A stretch of DNA of 64,000 nucleotides from an uncultured Roseateles sp. (GTDB taxonomy: Bacteria; Pseudomonadota; Gammaproteobacteria; Burkholderiales; Burkholderiaceae_C): assembly GCF_963422335.1 (NCBI RefSeq), contig NZ_OY729424.1, positions 3,472,001-3,536,000 of the forward strand. Reading direction: 5' to 3'. The notes beneath the pieces are model-generated. The model was not told the origin of the DNA. It did not search any database and worked only from the letters and a program-made list of their open reading frames with translations. The position numbers and the translations under genes are program-made. Below, one piece after another: positions 22,926 through 33,940 of this stretch. How positions within the stretch are numbered: position 1 is the first letter of the stretch; every line of letters begins with the position of its first letter.

Positions 22926-23605
22926 GCCTTGTTCGGCTCGGTATGCTGCTGTCACTGCTGCTGAGCAGCGCCCTGGCGCGCGCCGAGCTGTGGGGCTATG
23001 TCGATGGCGCCGGCGTCGCCCATCTGGCCGGTCATGCGGTCGATTCCAACTACGCGCTGATTCTTGGCGAGCCACGCGCCGGCAACGGCCGTGTGCCGGG
23101 CAAGACCGATGGTGCCACGGGCATGCTGACCTGGCTGGAGATCGCGCCCGCAGCCAAGGCCGTGCAACCCTGGCTGCGCGAGGCCTCGCGCCAGCATGGC
23201 GTCGATATCGAATTGCTGACCGCGGTGATTGCCGTCGAGTCAGGCTTCGACCCGAAAGTGGTGTCGCCGCGCGGCGCGATGGGCCTGATGCAGATCACCG
23301 CCGAGACCGCCGAGCGCTATGCCACCAAGGCCGAGGCACTGCGCCCGGCCGAGCAGCGCCTGCTGGACCCGCGCACCAATATCCACACCGGCGCCCGCAT
23401 GCTGGCCGACCTGAACCGGCGCTTCGGCCGCATCGACGCCGCACTGGCGGCCTGGAATGCCGGCGAGGGTCGGGTGCGCCAGCATGGTGGCCGGGTGCCG
23501 CCGATTCCCGAAACGCAAGCCCATGTGCACATGGTGCTGGAGCTCTACTGGGCCTTGCTGCAGCGCAGCCAGACCCGCCACGCGACCCGGCTCAGCCTGC
23601 AGTAG
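22922..23605 (+). CDS. Secreted lytic transglycosylase, SLT family
   Basis: 227 residues. The signal peptide is MSLVRLGMLLSLLLSSALAR-A, and a DUF4124-like strip follows (ELWGYVDGAGVAHLAG). The catalytic domain has Glu106 in AVIAVESGFDPKVVSPRGAM then GLMQITAETAERY, and a distal AWNAGEGRV block. These enzymes cut peptidoglycan glycan strands with anhydro-muramic acid formation. The start is GTG 22922, overlapping the GNAT stop; the signal peptide supports it, although an ATG seven codons later is possible. Confidence 0.9.
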   Translation: MSLVRLGMLLSLLLSSALARAELWGYVDGAGVAHLAGHAVDSNYALILGEPRAGNGRVPGKTDGATGMLTWLEIAPAAKAVQPWLREASRQHGVDIELLTAVIAVESGFDPKVVSPRGAMGLMQITAETAERYATKAEALRPAEQRLLDPRTNIHTGARMLADLNRRFGRIDAALAAWNAGEGRVRQHGGRVPPIPETQAHVHMVLELYWALLQRSQTRHATRLSLQ

Positions 23606-23618
23606 GACGACAACTATC

Positions 23619-24203
23619 ATGTCGCGCATGGGAGGCCCCGACACCACGGTCGAGATCGCGACCCTGCTGCGCCAGGCCGGCGCGGGCAGTGCTGACGCTG
23701 TCGATCGTCTCTACGCCTTGCTGTATGCCGACCTGCGCCGCATCGCCCACGCCAAGCTGCGCTTCGGCAGCGGTCCGGCGCTGCTCAACACCACGTCGCT
23801 GGTGCATGAAAGCTACCTGCGCCTGGCCAAGCTGGAGCAGCTTCAAGTCCATGACCGTGCCCATTTTCTGACCTATGCCGCCCGCGTGATGCGCTCGGTG
23901 GTGGTGGATCTGGTACGCGAAGCGCGTGCCGAGCGGCGTGGCGGTGGGCAGCCGCTGCTGACGCTGGACACCGCGGCCGAGGGCGCGTTGCCCGCCGGTG
24001 ACGCGCAGATACTGGCCGTGCACGAGGCACTGGAAGCGTTGGCAGCCGTTGACCAGCGGCTGGTGCGGGTGGTCGAGATGCGCTACTTCGTCGGCCTGGA
24101 GATGGACGAGATTGCCCAGGCGCTGGGGGTGGCCAAGCGCACCGTCGAACGCGACTGGGAGAAGGCGCGCAGCTTTCTCTATGCCGTGCTGAAAGCCGGC
24201 TGA
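23619..24203 (+). CDS. ECF sigma factor, kinase-linked (TIGR02999/ECF43-like)
   Basis: 194 residues. Region 2 shows LYADLRRIAHAKLRF and LVHESYLRLAKLEQL, then HFLTYAARVMRSVVVDLVRE and ARAERRGGG, characteristic of the PF07638/TIGR02999 ECF group. Region 4 is LEALAAVDQRLVRVVEMRYF then GLEMDEIAQALGVAKRTVER, the helix-turn-helix. The usual acidic DAED run of region 2.2 is replaced by Asn-Thr-Thr-Ser at 57-60. In ECF43-type factors a threonine there is phosphorylated by the adjacent kinase to allow RNA polymerase binding. No anti-sigma gene is present. The likely start is ATG 23619; ATG 23628 is possible. Confidence 0.88.
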   Translation: MSRMGGPDTTVEIATLLRQAGAGSADAVDRLYALLYADLRRIAHAKLRFGSGPALLNTTSLVHESYLRLAKLEQLQVHDRAHFLTYAARVMRSVVVDLVREARAERRGGGQPLLTLDTAAEGALPAGDAQILAVHEALEALAAVDQRLVRVVEMRYFVGLEMDEIAQALGVAKRTVERDWEKARSFLYAVLKAG

Positions 24204-24253
24204 GTTGCCGGCACCATGGCGGATGACCGCGTGGCACGACGTGACAGCTGACG

Positions 24254-27016
24254 ATGAAGCCGCCCGCACTGGATCTGTCTCCCTCCGACTGGCATGTCGC
24301 GCTGGCCCTGCTGGATGAAGTGCTGGCGCTCGACGCCGGCCAGCGCCAGGCCTGGCTGGCGGCGCTGGGCCCGGAGCATGCCTCGCTGGCATCGGCCCTG
24401 CGGCGCCTGCTCGATGACCGCAGCGCCTTGGAGACCGATGACTTCCTGAGCGCCTTGCCCAGTCTGACCGGCCCGGACGGGCCGGGCGCCGGGTGGCAGA
24501 CCGGCCAGCTCCTCGGGCCCTACGAGCTGCTGCGCGAACTGGGCCAGGGCGGCATGGCCAGCGTCTGGCTGGCGCGGCGGGCCGATGGCGCCCATGACCG
24601 CGAGGTGGCGCTGAAGCTGCCCTTCGCCGACCGGCACCCTCAGCGGCTGGGGCCACGGTTCGCTCGCGAGCGCAAGATCCTGTCGGCGCTGAGCCATGCG
24701 CACATCGCCGGTGTGCTCGACGCCGGCAGCGACGGTGCCCAGCCCTGGCTGGCGATGGAGTACGTGGACGGGCTGCCGCTGACCGAATGGGCAAAGGAGC
24801 AGCAGCTCACACCGGCGGCGCGGCTGCGCCTCTTCGTGCAGGTCCTGCAGGCAGTGGCCCATGCCCATGCCCAGCTCATCATCCACCGCGATCTCAAGCC
24901 CGGCAATGTGCTGGTCAACGCCCAGGGCCAGGTCAAGTTGCTGGACTTCGGTGTGGCCAAGCTGCTGGGTAGCGAGACCGAGGCCGCCGCCGATGTGTCC
25001 GACCTCACCCGCGAGGGCGGGCGGGCCCTGACGCCTGCCTATGCCTCGCCCGAGCAGTTGCGCGGCGCGGTGCTGGGCACGGCCAGCGATGTCTATAGCC
25101 TGGGGGTGCTGCTCCACGAGCTGCTGACGGGCCAGCTGCCCTATCCACGTCTGAGTGCGGTGACACTGGAGCAGGCCATCCTCAATGGCGAGGTCCGACG
25201 CCCCAGTCAGGCGGTGCAGGACGCCAGGCTGGCCAGCCATTTGCGCGGCGACATCGACACTATCGTGATGAAGGCGCTGGCGCTGGAGCCGACCCAACGC
25301 TATGCCTCGGCAACCGCCTTTGCCGATGACATCGAGCGCCATCTGCAGGCGCTGCCCATTGCCGCCCGGCCGCAGACCCTGGGCTACCGCCTGCGCAAGC
25401 TGTGGCAGCGCCAGCGCCTGCTGCTGGTGGCCGGCTCGGCCGTGGCGCTGGCGCTGGGCCTGGGCCTGTCGGCCGCCCTGTGGCAGGGCCAGCGGGCGCG
25501 GCAGGAGGCGCGGCGGGCCGAGGCGGTGCAGCAGTTCCTTGTCAGGCTGCTGCAGCGTACCGATCCGCAGCAGGGGCAGGCCCGCGACCTGCCGGCCGGC
25601 GCGCTGCTGGACCTTAGCGTGGCTGGCCTCGACACCGAGTTCAAGGACCAGCCGGACGTGCAGGCGCAGCTGCTGCAGACCTTGGCCAGCATCTACACCG
25701 CGCGCGGCGAGGCGGCCAAGGCGCGGCCGCTGCTCGAGCGCGCCATCGCCCACTTCGCCGCGCGTCAGCCGGGCAGCGAGGCCCATGTGCAGGCGCTGGT
25801 CGACCGCACCGCGGTGCTGGATGCTCTGGATGACCCACCGGCCCAGCGTGCGGCGCTTGCCGAGGCCTTTGGCCTGGCCGAACGTGAGTTCGGCCGGGCG
25901 CATCGCTGGGCCAGCACCCTGCTCGCCAACCAGGCCTGGCTGGAAATGAGCGAGGGCGCGCTGGACCAGGCCGCCACCCATGCCGAGCAGGCCCGCGAGT
26001 TGCGGCGCCAGGAGGGGGGCGAGCAGTCCTCCGCCTACCTCGACCTGAGCGGCACCCTCGCCACCATCTACATGACGCAGGGGCGCCTGCAGCAGGCCCG
26101 CGAGCTGTTGCTGCGTACCGAGACGCTGGAGGCCGCCTTGCCCGGGCCGGTGACCATAGACCGTGCGATGACCGGCTACAACCTGGCCCGGGTGGACTAC
26201 ATCCTGGGCGAGCAGGCGCAGGCGCAGACGCGGCTGCGGCATTGGTTGCCGCAGCTGGAGCGCATCGTCGGCCCGGCTCATGCCCGCACGGTGATGGCCC
26301 GTGCACTGCTGGCCCAGTCGCTGGCCGACAGCGGGGAGCTGGATCAGGCGCTGGCCGAGCAACGCGCCAACCTGGCCACCGTGCGCGCCCAGGCCGAGCT
26401 GGACGAGTATGAGCTGTCGACCCAGCAGACCACGCTGGCTCGGGTGCTGCTGCTGGCCGGCCGTGCCGACGAAGCACTGCCGCTGGCGCGCGAGGCCCTG
26501 GCCCGCACCGAAGCCAAGTACCCCCATCCCAACTACCGGCGCGAGGCGATGCGCCGGGTGCTGGGCGAGGTCGAACTGGCGCTGGGACGGCGCGACACGG
26601 GCCTGCGCACCTTGCAGGCGGCACTTGGCCACCTGGCGACCTTGCCGGCCAGCGGCTCGAACGCGCTCGGCTCGGTGGGCATCCGCATCGCCCTGGCCGT
26701 GGCACAGCGGGCCGAGCCGCCGGCCCTGGGCCTGATCGAGCAGGCCTGCGCCACAACCCGTTCGTATCAGACCGAGAACGGCCTGCCACTGCGCCGTTGC
26801 GAGGCCTTGCAAGCCTGGATTGCCGCCTTGCAGGCAGCGCCGGCCGAGCGCGAGGCTGCACGGCAACGCTTCACGGCCGCCCGCGATCAGCTGTTCGCCG
26901 CCGGTCTACCCGAGCGGCACGGACTGCGCGCCGAGTTGGCGGTGGCCGAGGCGGAGATCCTGGCGCCGGACCCGCTGCAGCGCGCGCGAGCGTCGCCCCT
27001 GCTGACCGTGCATTGA
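24254..27016 (+). CDS. Transmembrane Ser/Thr protein kinase with periplasmic TPR-like region
   Basis: 920 residues. A 75-residue lead precedes the kinase domain (about 90-365): Gly loop GQGGMASVWLA, Lys121 (VALKLPF), catalytic HRDLKPGNVLVN with Asp213, DFG at 231-233, and APE-like SPEQLRG, all intact. A membrane span at 389-410 (LLLVAGSAVALALGLGLSAA) follows. The 500-residue outer part has tetratricopeptide-like helical repeats (ETLEAALPGPVTIDRAMTGY, NLATVRAQAELDEYELSTQQ). This plan, next to an ECF sigma factor, is that of PknS/PknT-type kinases that phosphorylate their partner sigma factor. The stimulus is unknown. Two PEP-CTERM genes follow. Confidence 0.92.
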   Translation: MKPPALDLSPSDWHVALALLDEVLALDAGQRQAWLAALGPEHASLASALRRLLDDRSALETDDFLSALPSLTGPDGPGAGWQTGQLLGPYELLRELGQGGMASVWLARRADGAHDREVALKLPFADRHPQRLGPRFARERKILSALSHAHIAGVLDAGSDGAQPWLAMEYVDGLPLTEWAKEQQLTPAARLRLFVQVLQAVAHAHAQLIIHRDLKPGNVLVNAQGQVKLLDFGVAKLLGSETEAAADVSDLTREGGRALTPAYASPEQLRGAVLGTASDVYSLGVLLHELLTGQLPYPRLSAVTLEQAILNGEVRRPSQAVQDARLASHLRGDIDTIVMKALALEPTQRYASATAFADDIERHLQALPIAARPQTLGYRLRKLWQRQRLLLVAGSAVALALGLGLSAALWQGQRARQEARRAEAVQQFLVRLLQRTDPQQGQARDLPAGALLDLSVAGLDTEFKDQPDVQAQLLQTLASIYTARGEAAKARPLLERAIAHFAARQPGSEAHVQALVDRTAVLDALDDPPAQRAALAEAFGLAEREFGRAHRWASTLLANQAWLEMSEGALDQAATHAEQARELRRQEGGEQSSAYLDLSGTLATIYMTQGRLQQARELLLRTETLEAALPGPVTIDRAMTGYNLARVDYILGEQAQAQTRLRHWLPQLERIVGPAHARTVMARALLAQSLADSGELDQALAEQRANLATVRAQAELDEYELSTQQTTLARVLLLAGRADEALPLAREALARTEAKYPHPNYRREAMRRVLGEVELALGRRDTGLRTLQAALGHLATLPASGSNALGSVGIRIALAVAQRAEPPALGLIEQACATTRSYQTENGLPLRRCEALQAWIAALQAAPAEREAARQRFTAARDQLFAAGLPERHGLRAELAVAEAEILAPDPLQRARASPLLTVH

Positions 27017-27117
27017 TCCCACAGCTTAGGGGGTTGGCCCGCCGGCACGGCGGATGGACCTCGCGTTTCGCGTGTTCCCCAGCAAGCAGCCCTGTCGGCG
27101 CTGCAGGGAGCTCCAAG

Positions 27118-28059
27118 ATGCAGCTGAATCCTCTTTCTCTCCGTGCCGCGGTGGCGGTGGCCTGCCTGATGACGGCCGCGGCCTCGGCCCAGGCCCAAAC
27201 CTGCACCAACGGCGGCGGCCAGGGCGGCCGCGTGAAGCTGGGCGCGGAGGGCTTCGTCCCGCCGTGGGAGCTGGGCGGCGGCTTGTTGTGCAACGGCCAA
27301 TCGCTGACGTCCACACTGCTGGCGCCCGCCAGCTATGACACGCGCCTGCTGCATTTCCAGCTGGAAGGCCAGGCCTCGGGGCGCGACGGCATCGTGCATG
27401 CGCGGGCCAAGTCCCAGGTGCTGGATGGCCTGCTGCCCCCTGCAGACCGCGCCTTGCCATACGGCGCCTTTGCCGAGGCGGGCGCGGTGGTGAACTTCAC
27501 GCTCAGCGCCCGGCCGGGCACGCCGGCCAGTGCCCGGGCGCGTGTCACCATCGATGGCACCGGCGACGGTCTGCTGGGTGGCCAGGGGCGCAAGACCGAC
27601 CAGGCCAGCGCCGAGTTGAGGCTGCGCTCCGACAACCCGTATTTCGGCATCGTCTCGGGGTGGTCCAGCGACAGCGAGGGCGGGGTGACCGACGTCTTCC
27701 CTGGCAGCTTCTCCAGCACCGGCGCCGAGCGGCTGGTGCAGTACGGTTTCGAAGGTGTCGGTTTCTTCGCCCCGGGCTCGCACTGGATCCAACTGGATCT
27801 GGCCGTCTGGGCCACCGGCAATGCCCATGTCGACTTCGGCAACACCAGCCGCATCACCGGTTTCAACTTGGAGGGCGAGGAGTTCGATCTGAGCCTGCCG
27901 CCGGGTCTGTTCACGGCCGACCCGAACCAGCCCGGCCACTACATCCTGAGCTCGCTGCTGCCGGTGCCCGAGCCGGCCTCGGCGGGCCTGTGGCTGGCGG
28001 GCCTGCTGGGCCTGGCCTGGCGCCGTCGCGGCGTGGATGCCGCCCGGAGCTGCTCATGA
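27118..28059 (+). CDS. PEP-CTERM sorting-signal protein
   Basis: 313 residues. The signal peptide is MQLNPLSLRAAVAVACLMTA then AASAQA. The C-terminus has VPEPASAGLWLAGLLGLAW followed by RRRG, the PEP-CTERM tripartite signal cut by exosortase, so the protein is processed and delivered to the surface or EPS matrix. The body is beta-rich (GAVVNFTLSARPG, TVFPGSFSS region) with no enzymatic motif recognised. Its stop overlaps the start of the next PEP-CTERM gene (ATGA). No exosortase is in the window, so it must be encoded elsewhere. Confidence 0.85.
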   Translation: MQLNPLSLRAAVAVACLMTAAASAQAQTCTNGGGQGGRVKLGAEGFVPPWELGGGLLCNGQSLTSTLLAPASYDTRLLHFQLEGQASGRDGIVHARAKSQVLDGLLPPADRALPYGAFAEAGAVVNFTLSARPGTPASARARVTIDGTGDGLLGGQGRKTDQASAELRLRSDNPYFGIVSGWSSDSEGGVTDVFPGSFSSTGAERLVQYGFEGVGFFAPGSHWIQLDLAVWATGNAHVDFGNTSRITGFNLEGEEFDLSLPPGLFTADPNQPGHYILSSLLPVPEPASAGLWLAGLLGLAWRRRGVDAARSCS

Positions 28060-30386
28060 ACGCGCGCCCATGTCCGGGCCTTCGTTGCAAGCCCTGCGCG
28101 CTTGCGGTCGCGGTGGCGATGCTGGGCGGCAGCCCGGCCGCCAAGGCCGTGAGCCTGGAGCTCACCGAACTCGCCGGCCTGGCCCCAGGCAGCCAGCCGC
28201 TGGCCCTCAGCAACAGGGGGCAGGTGGTGGGCAGCGCCAATGTGGGCGGCCTCAGCCGCGCCTTTTCCTGGACCGCCGCGGGCGGCTTGCTGGACCTGCA
28301 CTTCCCTGCGGGCACGGGCAGCGAGTCCCGGGCGCGTGGCGTCAATGACGGAGGCACGGTCGTCATTGATCTGGGCCTGCCTTCCGGCTACGCCTATGCC
28401 TTGAGCTGGCAGGGCGGCGTGCACAGCTTCCTGCCCAATGCCTGGGCCGCACCGCGCACGGCCATGACGGTCAGCGGCATCAACAATGCCGGTCAGGTGG
28501 TGGGTTTGGCCCTGGAGGGCGGCGCATCGACGCTGTCCTACCTCTACCGGCCCACGCTGGGCGGCAGCGCCGCCGCCTTGCCCGGCAGCCTGGGCGATAC
28601 CTTGTACGCCGCGGCCATCAACCAGGACGGGGCGGTGACCGGCTCCTACGTCAACGGCCTGGTGTCGGGCGGCTTCCTGTGGACGCCGGCTGCCGGCACC
28701 GTGCACCTGCCAGGCCTGGCCGGCTCGGCCGCGCCGATGGCGATCAACGACCGCCAGCAGCTGGCCGGCTATCGGACCCTCGACGGCCAGGCCCGCGCCT
28801 TCCTGTGGCAGGCCGATCGCGGCCTGGTCGATCTGGGCACGCTGGCCGGCGAAAGCCGGGCGCTGGGCCTCAACAGCGCCGGCCAGGTGGTGGGCAAGAG
28901 CATGGCCGATGGCCGCGGCGGCGGCTGGACCGGCGGCTTTCTCTACACCGAGGCCGGTGGCATGCAGGACGTCAACCGCCTGCTCACCGCCGGCACGGTG
29001 GCGCGGGTGCAGAGCCTGGCGGCTATCAACGAGGCCGGGCAGATGGTGGGCCAGGACAGCAGCGGCCGCGCGGTGCTGTTGACGCCTCGCGGTGAGCTGG
29101 CCTGGCAGGCGACCAACGGCGGCAGCTTCAATGAGGGCCGGCTGTGGGAACAGGGCTTCGCGCCCAGCCGCTTTGTCGATGCGAAGATCCAGACGGCCGG
29201 CGCGCAGCGCGTCACCCTGGCTCAGGATGCCGAGGTCAACAGCCTGGGGCTGGGCAGCGCGGCGGGCGGCCAGGCAACGCTGGTGCTGCAGCAGGGCACC
29301 GTGCTGAATGCCGGTTATGGCGTGACGGTGCGCGCCACCGGTGTTCTGACCGGTGACGGTCGGGTGGCCGGCGGCGTGGTGAATCTGGGCACGGTGCTGG
29401 CCGATCATCTGAGCCTTGACGGCGTGCTCAGCAACCAGGGCCTGATCGGCGTTGCTGCCGGCACGCCCGGGCTGTTGAGCGCCCGTCTGGACAACCAGGC
29501 CGCCGGTCAGCTGCGCGTTGGCGCTGGCGAGCGCCTGCGGGTGTCGGGCACGCAGCATGCCAACAGCGGCACGATCGAAGTGCGGGGCGGCGAGCTCGAG
29601 TTCGCCAGCGGCGCCTTGCTCAACGAGGCGGCGGGCCGGCTGCTGCTCAACGGTGGCACGCTGCGTGTGGCCGATGGCCTGGTCAATCGCGGCAGCCTGC
29701 AGATCGGCTTCAACGGTGCCGAGGTATTTGGCCAGCTGCAGCAGGGCGAGGGCGGCCTGACGGTGCTCAGCGGGCGCAGCAACACCACCTTCTACGACGC
29801 GGTGGACATCGGCGCGGGCAGCGAGCTGCGGGTGGCGGCTGGGGCGACTGGGCTGTTCTTTGGCCGGGTGGACCAGCGTGAAGGCGCCCGCTTCACTGGC
29901 AACGGGAGCAAGTTCTACGAGGGCGGCTTGTCGATCGGCGCCTCACCGGGCCTGGGCCATGACGAAGGCAGCGTGTGGTTCGGTGCCGCCAATCTGTATC
30001 TGGCCGAGATCGGTGGCCTGGCACCGGGCACCGGGCATGACCAGCTGACCGTCGAAGGCGAACTGCATTTCGGCGGCACGCTCAAGCTCAGCGCCTGGGG
30101 CGGCTTTGCCGTGCAGGCGGGCCAGCGCTTCGATCTGTTCGACTGGGGCCGCAGCAGCGGCAGCTTCCAGTCCATCGACGCCAGCGGCCTGGCCTTGGCA
30201 CCCGGCTTGGTGCTGGACACCTCGCGGCTCTATCTGGACGGCAGCATCGGCGTCAGCGCCGTGCCCGAGCCGGCCTCGGCGGGGCTGTTGCTGGCTGGCT
30301 TGGCCGGCCTGTGGACCGGCCTTCGGCGCCGGCTGGATAGAATCAGGTCAGACCGAGCAGTCGCTCATCCACCACGGCTCTTCTGA
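28056..30386 (+). CDS. PEP-CTERM protein with HAF-type repeats and a beta-helical passenger-like region
   Basis: 776 residues. Signal peptide ends near SPAAKA. The first half holds HAF-family repeats: units such as LAGESRALGLNSAGQVVGKS and GVNDGGTV, INNAGQVVG, INDRQQLAG, INEAGQMVG, about eight in all. The second half is a beta-strand-rich region (NSLGLGSAAGGQATLVLQQG, GGTLRVADGLVNRGSLQIG) like autotransporter passenger domains. It ends VPEPASAGLLLAGLAG then LRRRLD, the sorting signal. After the usual RR stop-transfer there are about 20 extra residues, which is odd for this signal and may be an artefact of frame choice. It overlaps the first PEP-CTERM gene. Confidence 0.84.
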   Translation: MNARPCPGLRCKPCALAVAVAMLGGSPAAKAVSLELTELAGLAPGSQPLALSNRGQVVGSANVGGLSRAFSWTAAGGLLDLHFPAGTGSESRARGVNDGGTVVIDLGLPSGYAYALSWQGGVHSFLPNAWAAPRTAMTVSGINNAGQVVGLALEGGASTLSYLYRPTLGGSAAALPGSLGDTLYAAAINQDGAVTGSYVNGLVSGGFLWTPAAGTVHLPGLAGSAAPMAINDRQQLAGYRTLDGQARAFLWQADRGLVDLGTLAGESRALGLNSAGQVVGKSMADGRGGGWTGGFLYTEAGGMQDVNRLLTAGTVARVQSLAAINEAGQMVGQDSSGRAVLLTPRGELAWQATNGGSFNEGRLWEQGFAPSRFVDAKIQTAGAQRVTLAQDAEVNSLGLGSAAGGQATLVLQQGTVLNAGYGVTVRATGVLTGDGRVAGGVVNLGTVLADHLSLDGVLSNQGLIGVAAGTPGLLSARLDNQAAGQLRVGAGERLRVSGTQHANSGTIEVRGGELEFASGALLNEAAGRLLLNGGTLRVADGLVNRGSLQIGFNGAEVFGQLQQGEGGLTVLSGRSNTTFYDAVDIGAGSELRVAAGATGLFFGRVDQREGARFTGNGSKFYEGGLSIGASPGLGHDEGSVWFGAANLYLAEIGGLAPGTGHDQLTVEGELHFGGTLKLSAWGGFAVQAGQRFDLFDWGRSSGSFQSIDASGLALAPGLVLDTSRLYLDGSIGVSAVPEPASAGLLLAGLAGLWTGLRRRLDRIRSDRAVAHPPRLF

Positions 30387-30479
30387 GGCACGGTTCCGCT
30401 CCAGGCGGCGCACGGCCCACCGGGGTGGAGGCTGGTCCGAACCCTGTCCGCGTCGCCCTGGTGGCGAGCCCGTGCCCAC

Positions 30480-32798
<2,319 letters not shown>

Positions 32799-32826
32799 GG
32801 CCGGTGGGCCGGCCAATCGGTTTCCA

Positions 32827-32851
32827 ACGGGCCTGCGGGCCCGTTTTTTTT
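32827..32851 (+). terminator. Rho-independent terminator after parC
   Basis: ACGGGCC/GGCCCGT stem with loop TGCG, followed by a run of eight T. It lies 29 bases after the parC stop. Confidence 0.9.
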
Positions 32852-33030
32852 GTGGCTGCCTCGGATCGCAGATCCCTCGGATGGGGGGTGCTTGCCGCGT
32901 CTTTGTGCAGTGCGTCACGAACCACTCGGCGACCCCCTTTGCTCACGGGGTGCCGGCAAGACCTGGCACTCCCTACAGTCCGCTCCACACCAACAGGCCG
33001 CTATGGCCGGACAACAAGGGAAGCCCAAAA

Positions 33031-33810
33031 ATGAAGACCTCGAACAAGACGCTGATTGCCGCCGCCGCCCTGGCTCTGACCGGCCTCGCCGGCGCTGCCA
33101 CGACCCAAATCAAGTACGTCAAGGAAGACCCGGCAGGCCTCAGCGTCAACGTCACCGGCAGCGATGACACCACGGTCGGCCGCATGCTGTTTGCCACCCA
33201 GGGCGGCCCGAGCTTCTATGCCTACTGCGTCGAGCTGGCGCAGCCGGCCAGCACATCCTTCCACAGCTACACCATTGGCAGCTTCGCCGGCGCCCAGGCG
33301 AAGAATCTGGAGGGCCTGTTCTCGGCCACCAGCCTCTACACCGGAGACAAGAAGATCGACACGGCCGTCGAGTACGCAGCCTTCCAGGTGGCCGTCTGGG
33401 AGATCACTCACGAGACCGGCAAGACGCTGGATGTCGCCGGCTATGAGTCGCGGCAGGTGACCACCACCACCGGCCACGGCCGCAACCAGCACACCACGAC
33501 CAGCACCGTCTGGGACAGCAATACCGACCGCGGCAGCTTCTATGTGCAGGACTATCTGGGCAGCGGCTACTCGAACTCGAACGGCAAGACCGCGGCATTC
33601 GCCGGCCTGGCCAACAGCTATCTGAACGATGCTGTCAACTACAGCGGCCGCGATCTGTTCACCGTCACCAAGCTGAGCAATGGCAGCTATCAAGACTATG
33701 TCACCGTGTCGGCCCTGCCTGTGCCCGAACCCACCAGCTATGCGCTGATGATGGCCGGCCTGCTGGCCTTGGGCTTTGTGTCGGCCCGACGCCGTCAATC
33801 GAGGGCCTGA
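33031..33810 (+). CDS. PEP-CTERM protein with a thioester-domain-like Cys/Gln signature
   Basis: 259 residues. The signal peptide ends GLAGA (about residue 22). The body has YCVELAQP with Cys66 and, later, AAFQVAVWEI with Gln119. These resemble the Cys and the TQxAIW Gln that form internal thioester bonds in Gram-positive adhesins. It ends VPEPTSYALMMAGLLALGFV then SARRR, the PEP-CTERM signal. ATG 33031 is preceded by AAGGGA. The upstream 179 bases after the parC terminator show no clear promoter. Whether the thioester forms is unproven. Confidence 0.84.
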   Translation: MKTSNKTLIAAAALALTGLAGAATTQIKYVKEDPAGLSVNVTGSDDTTVGRMLFATQGGPSFYAYCVELAQPASTSFHSYTIGSFAGAQAKNLEGLFSATSLYTGDKKIDTAVEYAAFQVAVWEITHETGKTLDVAGYESRQVTTTTGHGRNQHTTTSTVWDSNTDRGSFYVQDYLGSGYSNSNGKTAAFAGLANSYLNDAVNYSGRDLFTVTKLSNGSYQDYVTVSALPVPEPTSYALMMAGLLALGFVSARRRQSRA

Positions 33811-33828
33811 GCCTCTGAGTAAGCGGTC

Positions 33829-33913
33829 TGGTGCGGGGAGCGGGACTCGAACCCGCACGCCTTGCGGCTCGGGATTTTAAGTCCCGTATGGCTACCGATT
33901 TCATCATCCCCGC
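33829..33913 (-). tRNA. tRNA-Leu (anticodon UAA)
   Basis: On the minus strand the acceptor arm GCGGGGA pairs with TCCCCGC, followed by an encoded CCA at 33829-33831. The anticodon loop CTTAAAA gives UAA between GGGA and TCCC stem strands. A variable arm (GAGCCGCAAGGCGT region) and the T arm GCGGGTTCGAGTCCCGC are clear. The length is 85 nt including CCA, right for a class II Leu tRNA. Confidence 0.95.
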
Positions 33914-33940
33914 GCAGGGCGCGAATCATAGCCTGGGCGG

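Noticed and set aside
30348..30479. Possible promoter TAGAAT at 30338-30343 for parC
   Set aside because: It lies inside the end of the PEP-CTERM gene, 136 bases from the parC start, with no -35; kept out as too weak.
32852..33030. Possible sigma-54 site (CTGGCACT at about 32963) before the third PEP-CTERM gene
   Set aside because: The -24 part is similar but the -12 TTGC element is missing at the correct spacing.
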